From positions 1-38,327 of the forward strand of contig JAWVZY010000001.1 in the NCBI GenBank assembly GCA_033721955.1: a stretch of 38,327 nucleotides of DNA. The letters run 5' to 3'. This document shows positions 22,068 through 30,658 of this stretch, one piece after another (the first letter of the stretch is position 1; every line of letters starts with the position of its first letter). A model generated the notes under the pieces. That model made no database searches, was not told where the DNA came from, and saw nothing but the letters and a program-made list of their open reading frames with translations. The stretch is from JAWVZY01 sp033721955. Its GTDB lineage: Bacteria > Patescibacteriota > Minisyncoccia > Spechtbacterales > 2-12-FULL-38-22. The translations under genes were made by a program, and so were the position numbers.

Positions 22068-24587
22068 TTATTTTTGCTCTTTGAGTATAAGTTTACTGCC
22101 CTTAGTGCTTATTTTTATATTTTTATTTTTTCCACTTAAAATATGCTCTGCAAGACGTTCTTCTATTTCAGTTTCTGTCGCTTTGCGTATTCCTCGCGCC
22201 CCCTTCTGCTTCGTATCTGCTTTTGAAACTATATAGCTGCTGACTCCCGGTGTAAATTCAAGTTTTACAACTCCTTGCATCCTTTTATTTAGGCGGTCTA
22301 AGTGCAGATTAGCTATTTTCTTCAAAGAGTTTTCGCTTAAGGTTTTGAATATCACAATATCATCAAGGCGATTTATTATTTCAACTTTCATTATATCTTT
22401 TAGGTTCTTAAGGGCGCTTGTTTCTGAATTTCTTGAGCTCATATCTTCATAGCCCATACTTTTTACATTGCTAAAAAACTCTGCTCCTACATTTGAGGTA
22501 AGTATTACGAATGTATTTTTAAAATTTGCCTCTCTGCCTTGGGCATCGGTTAAGGAGCCGTTTTCCAGTATTTGCAGCAGGATATTAAATATTTTAGGGT
22601 GCGCTTTTTCTATTTCATCAAACAGTACAACAGAGTAAGGATTTTTACGAACTTTATCAGTAAGTAATCCTGCCTCTTCATATCCTATATAACCCGGAGG
22701 GGCGCCTATAAGACGCGCTATGGTGTGCGGCTCGGAATATTCGGACATATCTAACTTTATAAAGGAGACAGGATCCTTTGAGGTTTTGGGGTCAGTTTCT
22801 GCCATAATGTGTGAAATTATGCGTGCTAATTCTGTTTTGCCCGTACCGCTTGGACCCATAAATAAAAGCGAACCCATGGGCCTTTCATGTGAGCGTACTC
22901 CTGCTCTGCTGCGCCGTATTATTTGAGCTGTTTTTTTAACCGCATCTTTTTGCCCGATGACAAAGTTTTCTATTTTATTTTCAAGTTCAGCAAGGACCTC
23001 GCTTTCACTTTTTGTGAGCTGAGACAGGGGAACTCCCGAAATTTCTGATACAACCTCATACACATCTTTTCTAGATACATTTGGCATAACCTCATTGGTA
23101 TCGGTGTTGCCTAGTTTTTCTATTTTACCTTTGATTATTTCTTGGCGGTTTTTTATCTGCATTGCTTTTTGGTAGTGTTCTTTTTTGAGTGCTTCGTTTT
23201 TTTCTTCGGCAAGCTCCTTTAATTTATTTTTGAATATTTTTAGTTTTTTAATGTCTTTTTTGGGCATTGTGCGAGCACGAGAGAAACTTGCTGCCTCATC
23301 CATAATATCCAGAGCTTTATCCGGCAGTGCTCTGGAGGGTATGTGTTTTATTGAAAGGTCAACACAAAGCTTGGCAATATTTTTTGCTATTTTCACATTA
23401 TGGTGCTGTTCATAAAAGGGCTTGAGGCGTTGCAGTGTTTTTATTGCCTCGCCGGCACTCGGTTCTTGAAGAAATATTTTTTGGAACCTTCTTTCAAGTG
23501 CAGGATCTTTTTCTATTGTCTTTTTATATTCTTCAAATGTTGTAGCTCCTATACACTGAAACGCACCGTTTGCAAGTGCGGGTTTTAGTATATTTGCGGC
23601 ATCAAGAGATCCTTGCGCCGCACCTGCTCCGGGCAAAATGTGTATTTCATCTATAAACAATATTACGTCGTTATCTTGTGCCTCATCCATAATGTCTTTT
23701 ATTCTTTCTTCAAATTCTCCTCTATAGAGAGTCCCTGCTATAAGTGAGCTGAGGTCAAGTGCGTAAATTTGTTTATCTATAATGGTTTGTGGTACATTTC
23801 CCTCCGCTATTTTTTGTGCCAGACCTTCTACCAGTGCGGTTTTTCCCACTCCTGCATCTCCCACCAAAAGGGGATTATTTTTATTTTTACGAGATAATAT
23901 GCGGATTAAACGGTTTAATTCCTGCTCCCTGCCCACAAGGGGTTCTAATTCATTATTGCGTGCTTTGCGTGATATATTTTCTGAAAAAGCGTCTAATGCC
24001 GGCATTTTAGATGATCTGGAAAGTGTTTTTGCATCTCCCATTAACGCTTCTTTGAGTACGTTATCTTCAAAAAGAGCCTCGTCCTTTGCTGTACCTGAAT
24101 TTGTATTGCCTTTTGTGGCATTGAGCAGTTGAGAATCCATAGACAGGTATCCAGCCATTAAGCTATCCAAGTGTTCTTTTATTTTGCGGGCCTTGGCTGG
24201 GCTAACGCTCTTGCTTCTACTTATTGCCCCGTATAGAAGATGCTCTGTTCCTATAAAATAATGATCCTGGTCCATGGCGTAGCTTGCCGCTTTTTTAAGG
24301 GACTTCTTGTATGATGCTCCAAGTGCATTAGGCGTTTTATTTTTTTCTGTATTTTGGGAATTATTTTTGAGTTTTTTTAATAAATGCGCCTGCTTTACAT
24401 CGTTTGCCGCTAAAATATTTCCCGCAATGGAACCTTTTTCATGGGCAAGTGCGTATACAAGATGAGACGCTGTAACCTTGCCCACCTCTCCTTTATCGGG
24501 ATATTGTGCCGATATTTTAAAAGAGGCGGCGATGGCGTTTTTTGCTCGTTTTGTAAGATATTTATCGAGTTTTTTTGGTATATTCAT
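22068..24587 (-). CDS. clpC: Clp protease ATP-binding subunit ClpC
   Basis: 839 residues from the ATG at 24587 (MNIPKKLDKYLTKRAKNAI). Hexameric unfoldase that feeds proteins to ClpP. Seen: N-domain with two Clp-N repeats (about 1-150), D1 AAA+ with Walker A GDAGVGKT (about 240-247) and pore loop TLYRGEFEERIK, a Lys/Glu-rich coiled middle segment (about 410-480, UVR-like), D2 with GPSGTGKT (about 576-583), GAPPGYIGYEE, VVLFDEIEKAHP and SNVGAEF. After SNVG, SMGYED occupies the ClpP-docking loop position; MGY departs from the usual [LIV]-G-[FL]. A longer frame to 24698 exists, but the N-domain homology begins at 24587. A likely extended -10 lies 6 bases upstream, so the mRNA may be leaderless. 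Confidence 0.94.
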   Translation of the reverse strand: MNIPKKLDKYLTKRAKNAIAASFKISAQYPDKGEVGKVTASHLVYALAHEKGSIAGNILAANDVKQAHLLKKLKNNSQNTEKNKTPNALGASYKKSLKKAASYAMDQDHYFIGTEHLLYGAISRSKSVSPAKARKIKEHLDSLMAGYLSMDSQLLNATKGNTNSGTAKDEALFEDNVLKEALMGDAKTLSRSSKMPALDAFSENISRKARNNELEPLVGREQELNRLIRILSRKNKNNPLLVGDAGVGKTALVEGLAQKIAEGNVPQTIIDKQIYALDLSSLIAGTLYRGEFEERIKDIMDEAQDNDVILFIDEIHILPGAGAAQGSLDAANILKPALANGAFQCIGATTFEEYKKTIEKDPALERRFQKIFLQEPSAGEAIKTLQRLKPFYEQHHNVKIAKNIAKLCVDLSIKHIPSRALPDKALDIMDEAASFSRARTMPKKDIKKLKIFKNKLKELAEEKNEALKKEHYQKAMQIKNRQEIIKGKIEKLGNTDTNEVMPNVSRKDVYEVVSEISGVPLSQLTKSESEVLAELENKIENFVIGQKDAVKKTAQIIRRSRAGVRSHERPMGSLLFMGPSGTGKTELARIISHIMAETDPKTSKDPVSFIKLDMSEYSEPHTIARLIGAPPGYIGYEEAGLLTDKVRKNPYSVVLFDEIEKAHPKIFNILLQILENGSLTDAQGREANFKNTFVILTSNVGAEFFSNVKSMGYEDMSSRNSETSALKNLKDIMKVEIINRLDDIVIFKTLSENSLKKIANLHLDRLNKRMQGVVKLEFTPGVSSYIVSKADTKQKGARGIRKATETEIEERLAEHILSGKNKNIKISTKGSKLILKEQK

Positions 24588-24593
24588 ATAGTT

Positions 24594-24602
24594 ATTATAG
24601 CA
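24594..24602 (-). promoter_or_regulatory. Extended -10 promoter of clpC (leaderless)
   Basis: On the minus strand TGC-TATAAT occupies 24602 to 24594, an extended -10 (TGnTATAAT). Six bases separate it from the ATG at 24587, so the start site of transcription would be at the A of ATG. No SD exists upstream. Confidence 0.5.
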
Positions 24603-24665
24603 CCTTAAGATGAAGATCTGTGTTTTCTGGTGTGGATTAAAATAATAGCTAATCTTTTGGGTTAT

Positions 24666-24674
24666 TGTTATAAT
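24666..24674 (+). promoter_or_regulatory. Extended -10 promoter of the pilus operon
   Basis: TGT-TATAAT at 24666-24674, 58 bases before pilM, with no clear -35. Downstream is a 13-codon reading frame (24681-24722, MKSQPQIKLKSQG) that could be a leader peptide, containing ACCCC (24692-24696) and GGGGT (24716-24720), which can pair. Confidence 0.45.
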
Positions 24675-24732
24675 AAAAACATGAAAAGTCAACCCCAAAT
24701 AAAATTAAAAAGCCAGGGGTAATTTTTGCTAT

Positions 24733-25773
24733 ATGATCTGGAATCCATTTGCGAAAAAAAGCTATAAATACAAGCTGGGTATAGATATAGGAACTTCTTC
24801 TCTTAAGGTAGTAGAGTTATTGCAAAAAGGAGGGGATATTTACTTAAATAATTATGCTCAGTTTTACTCAAAGGCAAACTATATTACGGCACGCTCCGGT
24901 TCTTATAATATATTAGATTCTCAGGTAGCCAGTATTTTAAACCATCTTTTTAGCAAAGCTGAATTTGCAGGCCGTGAGGCAGCTATGGCTTTGCCGGTAT
25001 TTTCAAGTTTTTCAACTATTATTGATTTGCCCGCTATGGCTGAGGAAGAGTTGGAAAATGCTGTTCGTTTTGAGGCCAGAAAATATATTCCTTTGCCAAT
25101 TGGCGAGGTACAGTTTGATTGGGCTAAGGTAGATCATTTATCAACTTCTGATAGAACAAAAATTCTGACAGTGGCGGTTCCTAATGAAATTGTGGAGAAA
25201 TATAATAGAATTGCTGAGCTTGCCGGAATTGAGCTTACAAACATTGAGCTTGAAACATTTAGTGCCGCCCGCGCCCTTGTGGACTCAGATCCGGATCCGG
25301 TAGCTATTTTAGATATAGGCGCCAGGACCACAGATGTAAGTATAGTAGATGGAGGTACTGTTGTTATGCACCATAATATAGATTCAGGCGGTTCTAAATT
25401 TATACAGGTTATAGCTCGCGGCATGTCTATTGACCACAATAGAGCTAAAGAATTAAAAAATCGAAATGGCATACAGGAAGCTTCAGGCCAGGTAGCAGAG
25501 CTTATACGTCCGTCTATAGATAAAATAATTCTTGAAGTAGAGCAGCTTATTGAAGATTATGTAAGGGAAGGAGGCAGAAAAGTTGCGCGTATTATATTGA
25601 GCGGAGGGGAGGCTGATATGCCCGGACTTGTTGAATACTTTAATAGTTCACTTGGTATTAAGGCAGAAAAAGGAGATCCTTTCCGCAATATTATGGTGCC
25701 CCCGGAGCTTGAGCAGTTTTTAGGCGAAACAGGCGCGGAGTTTACAGTGGCTATAGGGCTAGCTTTACGTTAA
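24733..25773 (+). CDS. pilM: Type IV pilus assembly protein PilM
   Basis: Cytoplasmic actin-like ATPase that binds the PilN N-terminus and links the inner-membrane platform to the pilus motor. 346 residues. Seen: LGIDIGTSSLKVVEL (phosphate-1 loop), the LPAMAEEELENAVRFEARKYIPLP block diagnostic of PilM, VAILDIGARTTDVSIVDGG (phosphate-2), and IILSGGEADMPGL (adenosine motif). First gene of a long co-oriented pilus operon; pilN starts 15 bases after its stop. No SD sequence. Confidence 0.96.
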   Translation: MIWNPFAKKSYKYKLGIDIGTSSLKVVELLQKGGDIYLNNYAQFYSKANYITARSGSYNILDSQVASILNHLFSKAEFAGREAAMALPVFSSFSTIIDLPAMAEEELENAVRFEARKYIPLPIGEVQFDWAKVDHLSTSDRTKILTVAVPNEIVEKYNRIAELAGIELTNIELETFSAARALVDSDPDPVAILDIGARTTDVSIVDGGTVVMHHNIDSGGSKFIQVIARGMSIDHNRAKELKNRNGIQEASGQVAELIRPSIDKIILEVEQLIEDYVREGGRKVARIILSGGEADMPGLVEYFNSSLGIKAEKGDPFRNIMVPPELEQFLGETGAEFTVAIGLALR

Positions 25774-25788
25774 TTTCAATCTTTTGTT

Positions 25789-26346
25789 ATGGCTATATCA
25801 CTTATTCCAACAAAAAAACGCAGGGGACCCGCTTCAGGATTATTTGACGACCTTAGGACATATGCTAAAGATTTCCTGCCGGGCTTTGCGGTTATAGCAG
25901 TGGTATTTGTTATTTATCTTGTTACCTCCCTTTGGTTTAACGATATTAATAATGAATATAATGAATTACAAAACGAAAAGGATAAGTTATTTGAACAATT
26001 AAAAGCGGGGGCTGCTTCATCGCAAGCAGAAGAACTTGTTTCGCGTGCTCGTGCTATTGAAAAAATAATAAGTAATCATACCTTAAGCTCTAAAGCATTT
26101 GGTCCATTTGAAGAATCTGCTCATCCTGAGATAAGAGTTACTGATATGAGTTTTAATATCAGCGCCGGCGAACTTTCCTTAATAGGAACAGCTCCAAATC
26201 TGGAAGCATTGGGCGAGCAATTCATTATATGGAGGGATGAGACACTGTATTTAAATGATGCAGATCTGGGTAACTTTTTGAAAGATGAAGAAGGTATTGT
26301 TAATTTCAATGCGACTTTAAAAGTTAAAGAGGATTATTTTAAATAA
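25789..26346 (+). CDS. pilN: PilN-like pilus inner-membrane protein
   Basis: 185 residues: an N-terminal MAISLIPTKKRR segment (the short PilM-binding tail; family consensus is similar to NLLP), one membrane segment at about 32-52, a short coiled coil (NEYNELQNEKDKLFEQLK) and a periplasmic ferredoxin-like domain. Sequence conservation in PilN is low, so the call leans on length, topology and position between pilM and pilO. Four bases separate it from pilO. Confidence 0.85.
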   Translation: MAISLIPTKKRRGPASGLFDDLRTYAKDFLPGFAVIAVVFVIYLVTSLWFNDINNEYNELQNEKDKLFEQLKAGAASSQAEELVSRARAIEKIISNHTLSSKAFGPFEESAHPEIRVTDMSFNISAGELSLIGTAPNLEALGEQFIIWRDETLYLNDADLGNFLKDEEGIVNFNATLKVKEDYFK

Positions 26347-26349
26347 AAG

Positions 26350-26901
26350 ATGAATACAAGGTCAATAATATTTTTTATTTCAGTTGTGATGGCGGTAGCT
26401 TTTGCATGGTTTTTTATTCTACCTTCGTTGCAAAGTATTGACGCTGCCCAAAAGGCAGTAGAAATAATAAAAGGTGATATTGAAGTTTTGATGGCAGCAA
26501 ATAATGAACTTCAAGAGGCCAGTTCCTTTCTTGGGAGTATTTCTGAAGAAGAAAGAGAACTTATGGAACTAGCGGTTCCTGGTAGCTCAGATAGGGTAAA
26601 TGCTGCGGTGTTAATTGAGAGTATAGCCGAGGATAATGGATTGAGCGTGGATGATATTGTGGTTGGCATAGGGCAGGACAGCTCTAGCAAGGGTGAGATG
26701 ATTGGCCTTGTGCCGGTATCTATGAATGCTACCGGTAGCTATTTTTCTATTAAGGCCTTCATTATTCGCCTTGAGAAATCTTTGAGAATATTTGATGTAA
26801 ATGCTATTAAAATAACCCCTGTAGAGGAAAGTGACAACTTGTTAACATTAGAAATTGCAGGCAGTGTTTACTATGTAGATGCTGGAACTTCTAATAAATA
26901 A
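26350..26901 (+). CDS. pilO: PilO-like pilus inner-membrane protein
   Basis: 183 residues: one N-terminal membrane segment (IIFFISVVMAVAFAWFFILP, about 5-24), a coiled coil (AQKAVEIIKGDIEVLMAANNEL) and a C-terminal ferredoxin-like domain with LVPVSMNATGSYFSIKAFI and RLEKSLRIFDVNAIKI, the usual PilO pattern. It pairs with PilN in the alignment complex. No SD; a small membrane protein gene follows 3 bases later. Confidence 0.86.
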   Translation: MNTRSIIFFISVVMAVAFAWFFILPSLQSIDAAQKAVEIIKGDIEVLMAANNELQEASSFLGSISEEERELMELAVPGSSDRVNAAVLIESIAEDNGLSVDDIVVGIGQDSSSKGEMIGLVPVSMNATGSYFSIKAFIIRLEKSLRIFDVNAIKITPVEESDNLLTLEIAGSVYYVDAGTSNK

Positions 26902-26904
26902 AAT

Positions 26905-27309
26905 ATGGCAAATATATCTATTTCTCAAAATAAAAAAAGAACAAAACAGCTTATGCCGCTGGTTTTAGGGATAATTATATTGGGCGCTATTTTTCTTTTA
27001 GTGGTTCTTCAGGGGGGTGCAGAAGGTCCAGAGGTATTTCAACAGGCCGAAGTTGCCTCTGTAAGTATACAGAAGCAGGCAAACGATATTAAAAGGGATG
27101 CTCAGATACCTCAAGGGTTTTTCGGCGATGAGCTTCTTGGGCAATTTATTCCTTATGAGCCTATAACAATACCTGATCAGTGGGGTAAGTCGAACCCGTT
27201 TCTTTTAGAAAATCCTGAAGATGAGAATGTAGAAATAGAAGACCAGGATATAGAAGAATCTCCTCCGGAACAACCTGAAGAAACAGCAGATGAGCAACCA
27301 TCCCAATAG
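26905..27309 (+). CDS. Small pilus-operon membrane protein (possible PilP analogue)
   Basis: 134 residues: basic N-terminus, one membrane segment (about 16-36, LMPLVLGIIILGAIFLLVVL), a short periplasmic stretch containing WGKSNPFL, and an acidic Glu/Pro/Gln-rich C-terminal tail (about 100-134). The G-x-x-x-PF pattern resembles a segment in PilP and other alignment-complex proteins, but there is no lipobox and the protein is shorter. Its position between pilO and pilB supports a structural pilus role. I am unsure of the homology. Confidence 0.65.
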   Translation: MANISISQNKKRTKQLMPLVLGIIILGAIFLLVVLQGGAEGPEVFQQAEVASVSIQKQANDIKRDAQIPQGFFGDELLGQFIPYEPITIPDQWGKSNPFLLENPEDENVEIEDQDIEESPPEQPEETADEQPSQ

Positions 27310-27330
27310 ATTACTTAATTATCTAATCTG

Positions 27331-29076
27331 ATGACATCATTTGAAGAAAAACTTATTTCTGTTCTTTTAGAGAATGGAACGATCACAGATACGCAAGCAA
27401 AAGAGGTTAGAGAAAAATCTGACTCCTCACCCCTGAGTTTTGAGGAGTATTTAGTAAAGAAGTTTAAAGTAGAGAGCGAAGATATAGTGAGGGCAAAAGC
27501 TAAGCTTGGAGAAGTCCCCGCCTGGACATATGATGAGACAAAGCCAATCCCAAAGGAGATACTTAAGCTTATCCCCCAGGAAGCGGCAGAGCAGTACCAT
27601 ATGGTACCTCTTGAGAAAAAAGGTAAAGAACTTGTGGTAGGAATGGTTGATCCCACAAATATAAAATCTCAACAAGCTGTGAGATTTATATTGTTGCGCA
27701 GTGACTTCACTCCGTCGGTAGTGGCAATAAGTGAAGCTAATTTTAAAAAGATACTTTCTTTATATAGTGGCCTTAAAGTAGAGGTAAAAAGTGCGTTGAA
27801 GGAAATAGAGAAGAGCATGGAGGAAGAGAAGAAGACTGGAGCAGCAGTGCCTCAGAGGGCTGAAGAAATGCAAGAGAGTCCTGTTACAAAGATTGTGGCG
27901 GTAATTTTAAAACATGCAATTGATGGAAATGCCTCAGACATACATATAGAGCCAATGAGAGAACAGACAAAGGTACGGTTTAGGGTGGATGGTGTTTTGT
28001 ATCCGAGTATATTTCTTCCCTCTACTGTGCATAATTCAATAGTGGCAAGAGTAAAAATACTTTCTAATTTGCGCCTTGATGAATCTCGAGTGCCTCAGGA
28101 TGGTAGATTTGGAACACAGGTTAACGGCAAACAAATAGATTTTCGTGTGTCGACTTTTCCAACAAACACTGGAGAAAAGGTTGTAATGCGTGTCTTGGAT
28201 CCTTCAACCGCTGTTTTGTCTTTTGAGGACTTGGGGTTAATAGGGGAGAATAGAAGGAGGATGGAGTGGGCTTTGCGCCAACCTTTTGGAATGATAATTG
28301 TTTCAGGTCCTACCGGTTCAGGTAAGACGACTACGCTTTATGCGGCACTGGGCAAGGTTAACACAGATGACGTAAACATAGTAAGCTTGGAGGATCCCGT
28401 AGAGTACTATATTGAAGGCGTAAGCCAATCGCAGGTAAAACCTGAAATTGACTACACCTTTGCATCTGGCTTGCGTTCTATTTTACGTCAGGACCCCGAT
28501 ATTATAATGGTAGGTGAGATTCGTGACGGTGAGACAGCCCGCCTTGGCGTACAAGCAGCCCTGACAGGTCACCTTGTATTTTCAACGGTTCACACCAATG
28601 ATGCTATGGGCGTTATTCCTCGTCTTGTTGATTTAGACGTTGAGCCGTTTCTATTGCCCAGTTCGGTCACTCTTGCTATAGCTCAAAGATTGGTAGGCAG
28701 GCTGTGTAATTATTGTAAAAAAGAATATACTGCAACACCTAAGGTGGCTAATATGATAGAGGAAGAATTAGGCAAGCTTCCGGCCGAATCATTAAAGGAT
28801 TTTGATATACAAAAGCCATATAAGTTGTGGCAATCAGAAGGATGCCCTAAGTGTAATAATAAAAGAACAAAAGGAAGAATAGGAATTTATGAGATGTTGC
28901 AAATGACAGATGAGCTAAAAAGGATTATACTGGAACAGGAGGCTGAGGCTTTGGCCATAGAAGAAGAGGCAAAGCGCCAGGGCATGATATCTATGCGTCA
29001 AGATGGTGTAATAAAAGCATTAATGGGCGTTGTAGCACTTGAAGATGTGTTGCGCGTCGTTGAAGAGCAAATATAA
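27331..29076 (+). CDS. pilB: Type IV pilus extension ATPase PilB
   Basis: Hexameric ATPase that powers pilus extension. 581 residues. Seen: N-terminal MshEN-type domain (about 1-150), SDIHIEPMREQTKVRFRVDG, Walker A GPTGSGKTTT (about 327-336), the Asp box region EDPVEYYIEGVSQSQV, Walker B RQDPDIIMVGEIRD, His box LVFSTVHTNDA, and a tetracysteine zinc motif CNYCKK ... CPKCNNK that separates PilB from PilT. All catalytic blocks are intact. It starts 21 bases after the small membrane protein gene, without an SD. Confidence 0.97.
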   Translation: MTSFEEKLISVLLENGTITDTQAKEVREKSDSSPLSFEEYLVKKFKVESEDIVRAKAKLGEVPAWTYDETKPIPKEILKLIPQEAAEQYHMVPLEKKGKELVVGMVDPTNIKSQQAVRFILLRSDFTPSVVAISEANFKKILSLYSGLKVEVKSALKEIEKSMEEEKKTGAAVPQRAEEMQESPVTKIVAVILKHAIDGNASDIHIEPMREQTKVRFRVDGVLYPSIFLPSTVHNSIVARVKILSNLRLDESRVPQDGRFGTQVNGKQIDFRVSTFPTNTGEKVVMRVLDPSTAVLSFEDLGLIGENRRRMEWALRQPFGMIIVSGPTGSGKTTTLYAALGKVNTDDVNIVSLEDPVEYYIEGVSQSQVKPEIDYTFASGLRSILRQDPDIIMVGEIRDGETARLGVQAALTGHLVFSTVHTNDAMGVIPRLVDLDVEPFLLPSSVTLAIAQRLVGRLCNYCKKEYTATPKVANMIEEELGKLPAESLKDFDIQKPYKLWQSEGCPKCNNKRTKGRIGIYEMLQMTDELKRIILEQEAEALAIEEEAKRQGMISMRQDGVIKALMGVVALEDVLRVVEEQI

Positions 29077-29095
29077 AGTTAAATTTAACAAATAT

Positions 29096-29181
29096 TTAGT
29101 GTGAGCTTGGTGGGCTTATCGAATATCCAGATTGTCGATAAAATTACTGTTAAGCTTATCCATCGCAGATGGACTCACTAA
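29096..29181 (+). promoter_or_regulatory. Candidate structured leader before the pilus response regulator
   Basis: The 116-base gap between pilB and the response regulator can fold as a three-way junction: closing stem TTAGTG-GAG (29096-29105, one bulge) / CTCACTAA (29074+100 to 29181), hairpin TTATCGA (29116-29122) / TCGATAA (29135-29141), and hairpin CCATC (29160-29164) / GATGG (29168-29172) with loop GCA. The right side of the closing stem is 29174-29181. It matches no riboswitch I know. Only one copy, so there is no covariation support. Confidence 0.35.
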
Positions 29182-29192
29182 TCATTTATTCT

Positions 29193-29564
29193 ATGCCTAA
29201 AAAAATTATATTAGTAGAGGATGACCCTTTCTTGTCAGAAATTTATATTACTAAATTTGAAGAAGCCGGTTACGTTGTAGAGGTAGCTGATGATGGCGAA
29301 GAAGGTCTTGAAAAAATTAAAAGCGGAAAGCCCGATATTATCCTTTTAGATATTATATTACCCAAGCTTACGGGACTTGAGATTATGGAAGCTTTGCAAA
29401 AAGATGGCACTCTTGAAAATACCCCTGTTATAGTGCTTAGCAATCTTGGCTCGGATGAAGATGTAAAAAAAGCTATGGATATGGGTGCCAGGGGATATTT
29501 GGTAAAAAGCCAATATACGCCCAGTGAAGTCGTAGCTCGGGTTGAAGATATGATAAATAAATAA
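29193..29564 (+). CDS. Single-domain response regulator (CheY/PilG-like)
   Basis: 123 residues, one receiver domain and no output domain. Seen: ILVEDDPFLSEIY (acidic pair), phospho-acceptor Asp in DIILLDIILPKLTG (about residue 52), switch residue in VIVLSNLGSDEDVKKA, and the conserved Lys in GYLVKSQYTP. It presumably binds a motor or pilus component when phosphorylated, as PilG/PilH do in twitching motility. The cognate kinase is not in the window. I chose ATG 29193, where the receiver fold begins; the ATG at 29169 would add 8 residues from the structured leader. It sits between the two motor ATPase genes pilB and pilT. Confidence 0.9.
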   Translation: MPKKIILVEDDPFLSEIYITKFEEAGYVVEVADDGEEGLEKIKSGKPDIILLDIILPKLTGLEIMEALQKDGTLENTPVIVLSNLGSDEDVKKAMDMGARGYLVKSQYTPSEVVARVEDMINK

Positions 29565-29574
29565 AATAATAAAT

Positions 29575-30645
29575 ATGGCTAACTACGAACAAAAATTATT
29601 TGAACTTCTTGAAACTGTGGCGCGTCAAAACGCCTCTGACCTCCATTTATCGGCGGGGCGTATACCTACTTTGCGAATAGATGGAAGCTTAGTGCCCATT
29701 AAAAAGGGCGATATTTTAAAGCCCGAAGACACAGAGGGCTTGGCTGATGTGATGCTAAACGATATACAGAAGAAAGAACTTGAGGAAAATCGCGCTGTTG
29801 ACTTGTCTTATGCTTATAAAAACATAGCTCGTTTTCGTGTTAACGCGTATTATCAGTTTAATACTATATCAATAGCTCTACGTTTTATCCCAGCCAATAT
29901 ACGCACCTTGGATGAATTAAGTTTGCCTGATACTTTGCATCGCTTTGCCAAATATCAGCAGGGCTTGGTTTTAGTAACAGGTCCGGCCGGACATGGAAAA
30001 TCAACTTCGCTCGCTGCTATTATAGATGAGATAAACAACACTAGAACAGAGCATATTATAACTATTGAAGATCCCATAGAGTATATTTTCACTCAAAATC
30101 GATGCATTATTGACCAGAGAGAAGTGGGTCGTGATACGCCTAATTTTACAACAGCGCTTCGCGATTCTTTTCGCCAAGACCCCGACGTTATTATGCTGGG
30201 AGAGATGAGGGACGCTGAAACAATTTCCACCGCCATAACGGCGGCAGAAACAGGCCACCTTATTTTTGGCACGCTTCACACAAATAATGCATCTCAGTCG
30301 ATAGACAGAATAATAGACAGCTTTCCTCCTAACCAGCAGGGCCAAATTAGGGCGCAACTCGCTTTAACACTTGTGGGCGTTGTATCTCAGCGTCTTTTGC
30401 CAAGAATTGACGGAGGGCGTATTCCGGCCATCGAACTCTTATTGGCTAATGCAGCTGTACGCAATCTTATACGCGAGAACAAAGTACACGAGCTTCCGCT
30501 TGTCATAGAGACAAGTGCTGATGAAGGCATGATATCCATGAATAGATATTTAGCAGATCTCATAAAGCAGGGCGATATTTCTGCTGATATAGCAGAAAAT
30601 TATTCGCTGAATCCGGCGGAACTTAAGATGTTAATTAATAAATAA
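29575..30645 (+). CDS. pilT: Type IV pilus retraction ATPase PilT
   Basis: Hexameric ATPase that drives pilus retraction, needed for twitching and DNA uptake. 356 residues, normal length. Seen: ASDLHLSAGRIPTLRIDG, Walker A GPAGHGKS (about 136-143; the family usually has GPTGSGKS), Asp box ITIEDPIEYIF, Walker B RQDPDVIMLGEMRDAETI, His box LIFGTLHTNNASQSIDRIID, and VRNLIREN, the PilT C-terminal AIRNLIRE-type motif. It lacks the cysteine motif of PilB. It starts 10 bases after the response regulator gene and is followed 13 bases later by pilC. Confidence 0.97.
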   Translation: MANYEQKLFELLETVARQNASDLHLSAGRIPTLRIDGSLVPIKKGDILKPEDTEGLADVMLNDIQKKELEENRAVDLSYAYKNIARFRVNAYYQFNTISIALRFIPANIRTLDELSLPDTLHRFAKYQQGLVLVTGPAGHGKSTSLAAIIDEINNTRTEHIITIEDPIEYIFTQNRCIIDQREVGRDTPNFTTALRDSFRQDPDVIMLGEMRDAETISTAITAAETGHLIFGTLHTNNASQSIDRIIDSFPPNQQGQIRAQLALTLVGVVSQRLLPRIDGGRIPAIELLLANAAVRNLIRENKVHELPLVIETSADEGMISMNRYLADLIKQGDISADIAENYSLNPAELKMLINK

Positions 30646-30658
30646 ACAAACAAGCATT

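Noticed and set aside
24588..24698. 37-residue N-terminal extension of clpC
   Set aside because: Extra residues are unrelated to the Clp N-domain and overlap the likely promoter.
29169..29192. Earlier ATG for the response regulator
   Set aside because: It lies in the paired region of the candidate leader; the receiver fold begins at ATG 29193.
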